Positions 57,037 through 64,000 of a DNA stretch of 64,000 nt are shown one piece after another. The first letter of the stretch is position 1. The number at the start of each line of letters is the position of its first letter. The DNA is from Actinomycetes bacterium (GTDB lineage Bacteria; Actinomycetota; Acidimicrobiia; Acidimicrobiales; RAAP-2): assembly GCA_021848365.1 (NCBI GenBank), contig JAJZUS010000001.1:186001-250000 (forward strand), given 5' to 3'. Below the pieces are notes generated by a model, which was given only the letters and a program-made list of their open reading frames with translations, was not told where the DNA came from and ran no database searches. The position numbers and the translations under genes were made by a program.

Positions 57037-58692
57037 ATGTCCACTGAGCACCGCTCCCCCCTCTTTCGCCACGCCGCCGAGTACGTCGCCGAGGTGGCCC
57101 GGCTCGATCCGGTGGCGGCGACCTTCATGGGGATCGGAGGGTACGACGATCAGCTGGGCGACTACTCGCTGGAGGGGGCGGCGCATCGCACGGACGCCGC
57201 GCGTCGGGCCCTCGCACGCCTCGCCGATCTCGACGACGTCGACGAGGCCGACCGGATCGCCCGTGGGGTGATGGTGGATCGACTGAGTCTCCAGCTGGAG
57301 CTCGACGCGACGCACGAGTCGATGGTCCGCTGGGGGGCGATCGGCTCCGTCCCCCTCTCCATCCGTCAGGCCATTGAGATGATGCCGGGCGAGACGGAGG
57401 ACGAGATCGATCGTGTGACGTCGCGCCTCGCGGCCGTTCCCACCGCCTACGCGACGTGGAGGTCGGGGGTCGCGGAGCTCGCCGCTCAGGGCGTGACCAC
57501 CCCGCGCCGTCACGTCCTCGGCGTCGCGGCCCAGCTGGAGACCTTCGCCGAGGGCGCCTACGTCGAGCTGGCCGCCCGCCTCGACCCCCACGCGCGTCGT
57601 CCCGCCCTGCACGCGGCGGCGATGGTCGCCGACCGGGAGGCGGGCGCCCTCGCCGACTGGCTCCGTCGGGGGTGTCTCGCGAGCGCGAGCGTGAACGACG
57701 CGGTCGGCGAGGAGCGCTACGCGCTCTGGGCCGCCAGCTACACGGGCTCGTCGCTCGACCTGCGCGAGACCTACGAGTGGGGACTCCAGGATCTCCGCGA
57801 GATCACCGGACGCATGCGCCGGGTGGCCTCGAGCGCGGTGCCCGGCGCCGCGTCGCTCCGTGAGGTGGCGACCCGTCTCGACGAGGACCCGCGGTACCTC
57901 GTGCGCGGGACCGACGAGCTCCTGGCTCGGCTGCGGGCCTTCCTCGAGCGGGCGGTCGCCGCCCTCGACGGGACCCACTTCGACATCGACGCGCGCATCC
58001 GCCACTGTGACGTGCGGATCGCGCCCGCGGGCAGCGCCGCCGCCCCGTACTACACGGGGCCGAGCGACGACCTCTCGCGACCCGGGACGACGTGGTTCCC
58101 GACGTTGGGCCAGGACGTCTTTAGCTGGTGGTCGCTCCCGTCGACCTGGTACCACGAGGGCGTCCCCGGCCACCACCTCCAGATCGCGACGGCGGTCGCG
58201 GAGCGGAACCGACTCAGTGCCTTCCAGCGACTGGTGGAGTCGGCCGACGGCTACGTCGAGGGCTGGGCCCTCTACGCCGAGCGGTTGATGGACGACCTCG
58301 GGGCCTTCGACGACCCGGGCGAGGAGCTCGGCTTCCTCTCCGGGCAGGCCCTCCGCGCCGCGCGGGTCGTCGTCGACATCGGACTCCACCTCGGGCTGCG
58401 TGATCCGCGGGGAGAGGTGTGGACCGCGGCGTCGGCGGTGGACCTGCTCGTCGACGAGGCCCTACTCGACCTCGACTACGCGCGTAGCGAGGTGGATCGC
58501 TACCTCGCCATCCCGGGCCAGGCGATCTCGTACAAGGTCGGCGAGCGAGCCTGGCTCGCGACGCGGGAGGCGGCGCGCGGCCGCGTGGCGGGGGAGTTCT
58601 CGCTACGGCGATTCCACGCCCGGGCCCTCCTGCTCGGCCCGATGGGTCTCGACCGCTTCACGAGCGAGATGTCGACCTGGGACGGGCGCTGA
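57037..58692 (+). CDS. DUF885-family putative metallopeptidase
   Basis: 551 aa. The zinc-site-like motif HEGVPGHH lies near residues 373-380 (TWYHEGVPGHHLQI) and the second part GYVEGWALYAE near 404-414, both typical of DUF885 proteins, which resemble M32/M3-type peptidases. No signal peptide, so probably cytoplasmic. Proteolytic activity is inferred from the motif. Divergent from heliorhodopsin across a 108-nt GC-rich gap. Confidence 0.88.
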   Translation: MSTEHRSPLFRHAAEYVAEVARLDPVAATFMGIGGYDDQLGDYSLEGAAHRTDAARRALARLADLDDVDEADRIARGVMVDRLSLQLELDATHESMVRWGAIGSVPLSIRQAIEMMPGETEDEIDRVTSRLAAVPTAYATWRSGVAELAAQGVTTPRRHVLGVAAQLETFAEGAYVELAARLDPHARRPALHAAAMVADREAGALADWLRRGCLASASVNDAVGEERYALWAASYTGSSLDLRETYEWGLQDLREITGRMRRVASSAVPGAASLREVATRLDEDPRYLVRGTDELLARLRAFLERAVAALDGTHFDIDARIRHCDVRIAPAGSAAAPYYTGPSDDLSRPGTTWFPTLGQDVFSWWSLPSTWYHEGVPGHHLQIATAVAERNRLSAFQRLVESADGYVEGWALYAERLMDDLGAFDDPGEELGFLSGQALRAARVVVDIGLHLGLRDPRGEVWTAASAVDLLVDEALLDLDYARSEVDRYLAIPGQAISYKVGERAWLATREAARGRVAGEFSLRRFHARALLLGPMGLDRFTSEMSTWDGR

Positions 58693-58837
58693 CCGGCGCC
58701 GGCGACGTCATCACGGGGAGCCGTCGCGCGTGGCGCTGCCGGTGCTCGCACAGCGACCCCGGGCCAACGCGGGGAGGACGAACGCTGACCCGGGGTCGAT
58801 CCATCGACGCGTCGGTCGCGACGCGTCGCCTCAGCTC

Positions 58838-59791
58838 CTAGACCTGGCCGCTGAGGCCGGGGACCCAGCCCCGCACACTGAGACTCGCCACACGGGTGCA
58901 CACCTGGAACGAGACCGGCACGACGAGGCGCACACCGGAGACGGAGACCTGCAACGCTCGAGCGGTCGCCGGCGAGCAGCGCGTCGCCGGCCAGTTGCCC
59001 ACGTTGCCCACACCCAGGGCCACGCTGGCGCTCGCCCCGGGGGCGAGGCGCATCATCGCCCCGTAGCCGGGCAGGCTGAGCCGTCGGGCCACGGGTCCCA
59101 CGGGCGCCCCGGTGGGCGTGGCCCACGCGCGGACCAGCGGGATCCCCCAGATCGCGCACGCGACGGTCGCCGTGTTGCGGACGCGCAGCGGGTAGTAGGA
59201 GGTGCCCGCGGCACCGCTCGGCGCCCCGATCGAGAGCGCTAACTGGCCGGCGTCACAGTGCGGGACCGTCAGGCGGGTCTCGGTGACGCTCGTCCACGCC
59301 GTGGTGCCGCCCACGCAGACGCCGATCGTGGATGGCAAGGTGACGTCGAGAGGGGTCACTCGCCCGGGAACCGTGACGCGCACCTTGGACGCGATCTGCG
59401 TCGTGCAGTTGACGCCCGACATCGTGGTCACGCGGACGACGACCTGGAATCCGTAGTTGAGCGGAACCCACCGCGTCACGGCCGGGTGTGGTGTCGGGTA
59501 GACGACGGGACCGATCGCCGCGCCAGCCGAGTTGACGAATTGGTATCCGGTGGGCACGGCCCACCAGCAGTTGGGGAAGGCCTGCGACGTCATGACGAGC
59601 TGGGCGGTGGTCCCACCCGGCAGACTCGAGACCGTGGCGGTGGCGCCCACCTGACCGGGTAGGCACGCTCCGGTGACCGCCGCCGCCGGTGCGGACGTGG
59701 CGATCGTCATCAGTCCGCCCAGCAGGGCGAAGGCCGCGACCGCGCGACTCGCGCGGTGGGTGAGGTGCCGAGGCATCGTGTGAGTGCTCAT
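58838..59791 (-). CDS. Secreted protein with DUF4232-like domain
   Basis: 317 aa with a signal peptide (residues 1-38, AAFALLGGL core, cleavage near APAAAVTG). The C-terminal half is DUF4232-like: CDAGQLALSIGAPSGAAG, VRNTATVACAIWG, then a loop with an APGASASVALGV motif and Cys. The N-terminal half has a related Cys-containing beta-sandwich pattern. Function unknown; probably surface-exposed. ATG at 59791 with GGAGG eight bases upstream, preferred over two earlier in-frame ATGs that sit too close to it. Confidence 0.75.
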   Translation of the reverse strand: MSTHTMPRHLTHRASRAVAAFALLGGLMTIATSAPAAAVTGACLPGQVGATATVSSLPGGTTAQLVMTSQAFPNCWWAVPTGYQFVNSAGAAIGPVVYPTPHPAVTRWVPLNYGFQVVVRVTTMSGVNCTTQIASKVRVTVPGRVTPLDVTLPSTIGVCVGGTTAWTSVTETRLTVPHCDAGQLALSIGAPSGAAGTSYYPLRVRNTATVACAIWGIPLVRAWATPTGAPVGPVARRLSLPGYGAMMRLAPGASASVALGVGNVGNWPATRCSPATARALQVSVSGVRLVVPVSFQVCTRVASLSVRGWVPGLSGQV

Positions 59792-61051
59792 AGACATCAC
59801 CTCCAATCGGGAAGATAGCGATCAGAGTGGAGTCACACCAATGTCGATGACTGATGGGCAAAAACAGGTTTTCCTATAGACACACCTGGTTTTTAGCGTA
59901 AGTGCTGATAAATAGCCATAGGGTCTCATCTAATGCACAAGTTAACCGACGTCATCAATAGAAGTTGTCGGCCCAAAAAACGTTGTTGCGCCAGGTCGTC
60001 GATGAGCACCGGTTCGCGACGACGTACGTGCTGACGGTCCGGTGATCGCGCCGAACGCGGGCCTACCTCGGACGGGTCCGCCCCGCGACGGGTCCATGTT
60101 CGCCCCGTCACCCGACGCGCTCGGCGGCGGCCCCGGCGTGACCGTCCCGCGACGTCCGGCCGTCCGTGCGGGGCTGATCCTTGACCGAGGACGACCCCAC
60201 CGAGTCGCACCCTGACGCCGGGTTCCGGTGCCATGAGAGTTCCGACGGCGTGCGGGGTCGTGGGTTGTGGGGCGAGCACGTCGGTCGCGGCGGCGAGGAG
60301 GAACTGTCGGCGAGTTCGGTCGCAGGTTCGGGATGGTCGCGGTCCGTTGGGTCGCTCACGAGGGGCCGTCGTCGCGCCTTGATGGGAGCGGTCGGCCCGG
60401 GTGCCCACCGACGATACGGCGGCGACCCACGGCGCAATCTGCGGTGTCGGGCGGTCGCGGACGACCGGTGATGGTGGGCGAGGCGGGACTTGACGCCCCG
60501 CTGAGGTCCTTCTGGACCCCTCGCCCTCCTCGGCGGTGGCCCGCACCCGGGTGGGGTGCTGGGTCATGGGGTGAAGAGTACCGGGTGCTGACAGGCGAGA
60601 TGATGGTGGTCGGCCCTCGCGTCCGCCGGGCCTGCGCATGAGAATCAGTTGGGAGTCAATCGCCATCTGCGGGGCCACCGGTAGGGCCGCTGGCCGCACT
60701 CCCTCTCGCCCACGCACCACGACACCGTTCACCTTCTTCTCGAAGTCCGTGGAGATCAGTGAGACCGGTCGCGCGCCGGGGGATTCGAGGTTCTCACGGG
60801 CGAACGTTGGGGAGCGTTGGAGGCGGATGTCGATCGACAGCGCGGTGTCATCGAGGCCGAGCGGGCGACTTAGGTTTCGAGGTTCGTGGCCCGTCCCCCC
60901 GAGGTCGGCGAGGGGCTCCGAGCTCGGGGCGTGGCGCGACGTCTACGCCATCGGGGACCGTGCGGACGAGGGTGTAGCCCAGAGGCATCGATGCGGACAC
61001 GCCGGAGGTGCCTTCTCATTTGGTCGGGTTGGAGGTGGCCGCCGCGCCGCG
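59792..61051. other. 1.26-kb region without a supportable gene
   Basis: From 59792 to about 59990 the DNA is A+T-rich relative to the rest and holds a hairpin. From 60000 to 61051 it is GC-rich but codon structure is poor. A minus-strand frame is open from about 60942 to 59926. Its first part (near 60880-60730) looks coding, but it has no start there. An ATG at 60567 lies 7 nt after a TACTCT -10. Nothing matches a family I know, and I could not find rRNA, tRNA, tmRNA, SRP RNA or RNase P RNA signatures. It may be a decayed gene. Confidence 0.5.
59860..59893. terminator. Bidirectional terminator-like inverted repeat
   Basis: AAAAACAGGT and ACCTGGTTTT are inverted 10-base arms (one mismatch) around a 14-nt centre, with T-runs on both sides. 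It could stop transcription in either direction between the unassigned region and the DUF4232 gene, whose promoter would then lie downstream of it. Confidence 0.45.
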
Positions 61052-63550
61052 CTACTCCAGGCGCACCCGCCCGAGGGTCCCGCGCCCGGGGCCGGCCACG
61101 ATCCCGGCTCCGGCGGAGGCGAGCAGGGGCGTCGCCACGAGCAAGAACAGCAGGCTCGACGTTGGCGGTGCGCTGAGGGCCCCCAGACCGCCGTCGAGGA
61201 CGCTGCCCGAGAACCACGCGCCGATCCCCGCGTAGGCCCCGGCCAGGCCGACGACGACTCCCACCTCGGTCAGGGCCCCCGCAGTCACCGCGGCGCTCAC
61301 CCGCCGGGTCCGACCCGACTGGCCGGTCGCGGCCAGGAGCCACCGGTCTCCGCGCGTCTCGCTGCGCAAGAGGGCGAGAGTCATGGCGAGGATCGCCAGG
61401 GCGAGGGCCATCCCAACGACCGTCGCCCACTGGACCACGGTGGCGGTCGTCGGCTCGCTGGTCTTGGTCTCCATCGAGAGCCCGGCTGACGCCGCCACCA
61501 TCCGGGCGCTCGCCACGGCCGAGGCGCTCGGCGTCGCGCCGAGGTCGAGCCACCACCCGGCGAGGTTCGTCGGCAGGTGCAGGCGCGCCAGCGCGGCCTC
61601 GGTGAGGACGGTATTCGGGGCGGAGGTACCCGAGGGCAGCTGGGACCGCTCGACGATCACCGGGTGTGCCCGACAGTTCGCGCTCGGGCACGGGTGGGTC
61701 GACGATGCGGTCGGAGAGTGGCGCGCGGGCGGGCGCTGGGCGAAGTAGGAGCCGTAGACGAGGAGCAGGTGTCCGACCGACGAGAGACCGGACCTCGAGG
61801 TCAGCAGGTCGGCCCTCGCCGGTACCGTCGACGAATCGATGCCCACCGCGCGAAGCAGCGCCGGCGTGCCCACGTAGATCGGCCCGGACCAGGTGCGCCC
61901 GGGGGCGGTGCTCACGACGGTGACGCCCGCCTGGTCGAGCTCGACGGCCGATCGCGCACCGAGAAGCGCCGAAATGTGCGCGACGGCCGACGCCAACCTC
62001 TCGCGCTCGGCGGAACTCGTCGAGCCGATCGGTCCGGTGGCGGGCCCGTGGGGGCCGTAGGGGCCGTCGGGGGTATAGAGCGCGACCTGATTGGGTGCCA
62101 GGTTGACACCCGCGTAGTCCAGCGCGTTGTTGGATCCCCGGGCGGCGACGGCGAGCGCGACGCGACTCGCGATCAGCACACCGAGGGCGATCGCTCCGAC
62201 CGCGGGTCCCGACCGGGCTCGGTACCGGCGCAGATCTGTGAGAGCGAGGCGCGCGCCGATCGGCATTCGACGTCCGGCGCGGGTCACCAACGACAGTGCG
62301 GGCGGGGCGAGCAGCGTCACGGCGACGACGAGGGCGACCAGCCCCCCGACGAGCTCGAGCGCGCTCGCCGCGCCCCGCCCCTGCGAGCTGGCGTTGCCCG
62401 GAGCCAGGTGGAGCAGCACTAACGCCACGAGGACGCAGAGCCCACCGGCGACGACGGAACGACGAGCCCGGGGGGCTGGTGCGGGCCGGCTCGAGAGGGC
62501 CGACAGCACCGAGAGCTGCGCGATCGCCCGGGCCGGTCGCGACGCCGCAGCCACCATGGCGACGACTCCGAGCGCCACGGCACCCCCGACCACCGGCCAG
62601 GGCAGCTGCCAGGCCCCGATCCGATGGTGCGAACTCTGCTCGAGAAGGGGACGGTAGGCGAGCCACAGCCCGAGCCCGAGGGCCGTTCCGAGGACCGCCC
62701 CCAGCACCCCGACCAGCGCCCCGTCGGAGCGAACCAAGTAGCGGACGTGCCGAGGCGTCGCGCCGAGCGCCCCAAGCTGGCCGAGGGAGCGCAGTCGGCG
62801 CTGAGCGAGCACGCTGAAGCCGCCCGTCGCGAGCATGGCGATGAGGAGCATCCCCAGGGTCACGAGGGCCAGCTCCATCGTGGACGAGGCGAGCGGGCTC
62901 GAACTCGACGACTGGCCCCGCCAGGTGATCTCGTGGCGGAGCGACGCGGGCAACGAGCGGGCTCGATCGAAGAGCAACTCGACCTGGCTCGTCGACGCGA
63001 GCTCGCCCGGTGGCACCAGCGCGAACTCATCGAGCAGGCTCCCGGGGTTCTGCACCACGCCCACGACGCGCCGGCGCACCCCAGCGATCTGCTCCCACGA
63101 GCCCACGCTCGCCCCGACGGCGTTGAGCAGCCCCGCGGTCATGGCGGTCTCGTGCGAGCCTCGCGGCCAGCGCCCCGAGACGAGGGTGAGCATCGGACCA
63201 CTGAATGGGCCGCGAGGGTCCTCGGCGCGGACCGCGTAGGGAGTCGTCGTCCCCGGGACCGTCGTCAACTTCGACTCGATCACCTCGACGGCTCCGGCGA
63301 CTCGCTCGAGGGTGGCCACCGTTCCAGCGAGCGCGGGGTCACCGCCCCCCAGCACGATCATCGCCTGCGCCGACCCGAAGGTGGCCGACTCCGGCGGTGG
63401 CGTGTCCGCGGCGACCGCCGACCCGACCACGGTCGTGGCGATGGCCAGCGCGAGCAGGGCCAGGATCAGGCTCTGCTGGCGCCACTCACGCCGCAGCAGC
63501 CGCCATGACCAGCGGGTGAGGGCCCGACGTGCGCTGACCGAGATCCTCAC
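61052..63550 (-). CDS. FtsX/MacB-type ABC transporter permease
   Basis: 832 aa. Two FtsX-like blocks each have a helix-rich part (about 230-360 and 700-830) separated by large extracytoplasmic domains. The N-terminal segment has a helix near 25-47, and the first extracytoplasmic domain resembles MacB_PCD. The family exports lipoproteins, peptides or antibiotics, or signals to wall hydrolases. Four-base overlap with the ATPase gene. ATG start at 63550. Substrate not predictable. Confidence 0.88.
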   Translation of the reverse strand: MRISVSARRALTRWSWRLLRREWRQQSLILALLALAIATTVVGSAVAADTPPPESATFGSAQAMIVLGGGDPALAGTVATLERVAGAVEVIESKLTTVPGTTTPYAVRAEDPRGPFSGPMLTLVSGRWPRGSHETAMTAGLLNAVGASVGSWEQIAGVRRRVVGVVQNPGSLLDEFALVPPGELASTSQVELLFDRARSLPASLRHEITWRGQSSSSSPLASSTMELALVTLGMLLIAMLATGGFSVLAQRRLRSLGQLGALGATPRHVRYLVRSDGALVGVLGAVLGTALGLGLWLAYRPLLEQSSHHRIGAWQLPWPVVGGAVALGVVAMVAAASRPARAIAQLSVLSALSSRPAPAPRARRSVVAGGLCVLVALVLLHLAPGNASSQGRGAASALELVGGLVALVVAVTLLAPPALSLVTRAGRRMPIGARLALTDLRRYRARSGPAVGAIALGVLIASRVALAVAARGSNNALDYAGVNLAPNQVALYTPDGPYGPHGPATGPIGSTSSAERERLASAVAHISALLGARSAVELDQAGVTVVSTAPGRTWSGPIYVGTPALLRAVGIDSSTVPARADLLTSRSGLSSVGHLLLVYGSYFAQRPPARHSPTASSTHPCPSANCRAHPVIVERSQLPSGTSAPNTVLTEAALARLHLPTNLAGWWLDLGATPSASAVASARMVAASAGLSMETKTSEPTTATVVQWATVVGMALALAILAMTLALLRSETRGDRWLLAATGQSGRTRRVSAAVTAGALTEVGVVVGLAGAYAGIGAWFSGSVLDGGLGALSAPPTSSLLFLLVATPLLASAGAGIVAGPGRGTLGRVRLE

Positions 63551-64000
63551 GGGACCGTCTCGGAGCGCTCCCCACCCGGCTCGACGGCTGCCTCCTCGCC
63601 GACGACCAGCCCGTCGCGCAGGTGGATCACCCGATCCGCGCGCGACGCGAGTTGGGCGTCGTGGGTGACGACAACCGCGGCGACGCCGCGCTGGCAGGTG
63701 GCGCGGATCAACTCCATCACGGACTCGCCGTTCCTCGTGTCGAGGGCCCCCGACGGCTCGTCGGCTAGGAGCAGACGCCGATCGCCCACGACGGCTCGAG
63801 CTATCGCGACGCGTTGGCGCTCGCCGCCCGAGAGCTCATCGGGGAATCGGTAAGCCTGCTCGGTGAGTCCCAGCTCGCCGAGCAGACGAGCCCCCTCGCG
63901 CTCGGCGCGGCCCCGGGCGACGCCGTCGAGCTCCAGCGGCAACGTCACGTTCTCGATGGCCGTGAGGCCGGCGAGGAGGTTGAAGTCCTGGAAGACGAAA
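63547..64000 (-). CDS. MacB-type ABC transporter ATPase (5' end missing)
   Basis: The visible 150 C-terminal residues carry the Q-loop FVFQDFNLL, ENVTLPLEL, signature LSGGERQRVAIARA, Walker B LLLADEPSGALD and H-switch VVVTHDAQLA. The Walker A region lies beyond base 64000. It powers the FtsX-like permease, with the stop overlapping its start by 4 nt. The frame continues past the ATG at 63948, so that is not the true start. Confidence 0.93.
   Translation of the reverse strand, partial: FVFQDFNLLAGLTAIENVTLPLELDGVARGRAEREGARLLGELGLTEQAYRFPDELSGGERQRVAIARAVVGDRRLLLADEPSGALDTRNGESVMELIRATCQRGVAAVVVTHDAQLASRADRVIHLRDGLVVGEEAAVEPGGERSETVP

Noticed and set aside
59926-60567. Minus-strand ORF starting MTQHPTRV after a TACTCT hexamer
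   Set aside because: Low-complexity Arg/Pro/Thr composition, no recognisable fold and poor codon pattern. Kept only as a point in the region note.
60870-62666. Long minus-strand frame overlapping the FtsX-like permease
   Set aside because: Arg/Pro/Ala/Gly-rich out-of-frame shadow of the permease gene without any motif.

Overview
The window is about 70% G+C. It has tightly packed genes, many GTG starts, 1-8 nt start/stop overlaps and actinobacterial-type TANNNT -10 hexamers. The gene order around the replication origin (rpmH-rnpA-yidD-yidC-khpB-rsmG-parA-parB on one side, dnaA-dnaN-recF-dciA-gyrB-gyrA on the other), a pcnA/DUF6049/murJ/trxB/trxA/cwlM block, inositol-1-phosphate synthase and a heliorhodopsin together suggest a high-GC actinobacterium. 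I would guess a relative of the Acidimicrobiia, but this is inferred from synteny and composition, not from a marker search.

Layout. 1-9.3 kb: Ino1 (cut by the left edge), convergent tRNA CCA-adding enzyme, DUF6049 secreted protein, MurJ flippase, DegV protein, small membrane protein, thioredoxin reductase, thioredoxin and a CwlM-like pseudo-amidase. 9.4-14.8 kb (minus strand): ParB, ParA, four parS sites, RsmG, KhpB, YidC, YidD, RnpA and RpmH (44 aa). 14.9-23.6 kb: DnaA, a DnaA-box-rich gap (probable oriC), DnaN, RecF, DciA-like protein, GyrB and GyrA. 23.6-32.2 kb: a mixed envelope/stress block with a DsbA-family oxidoreductase, an ABC-F ATPase, an ECF sigma factor with a putative membrane anti-sigma, a MurE-like ligase fused to a glycosyltransferase-like domain, an epimerase, a small secreted protein and an SPFH protein. 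32.2-40 kb: a complete kdp potassium operon with two tiny upstream membrane ORFs. 40-48.6 kb: secreted phosphodiester-glycosidase-like protein, OsmC, a methyltransferase with a strange C-terminal run-on, an ABC-2 exporter, a UvrD-like helicase under a probable LexA box, and a DEAD-box helicase fused to a cold-shock domain. 48.7-59.8 kb: metal P-type ATPase fused to hemerythrin, heterodimeric ABC exporter, Hsp20, HAD phosphatase, heliorhodopsin, DUF885 protein and a DUF4232 secreted protein. 59.8-61.05 kb has no gene I can support. 61-64 kb: a MacB/FtsX-type ABC transporter, with its ATPase cut by the right edge.

How they fit together. The origin block covers initiation (DnaA, DnaN, RecF, gyrase), segregation (ParAB-parS) and ribosome/membrane biogenesis (RpmH, RnpA, YidC/D, KhpB). 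The thioredoxin pair sits beside a degenerate amidase of the kind that in mycobacteria regulates MurA. The accessory part is rich in fused and regulated stress genes. The best leads are the MurE-GT fusion with rewritten active-site motifs, the heliorhodopsin, the ATPase-hemerythrin and helicase-cold-shock fusions, the LexA box over a leaderless helicase start, and a possible RNA thermometer in the hsp20 leader.
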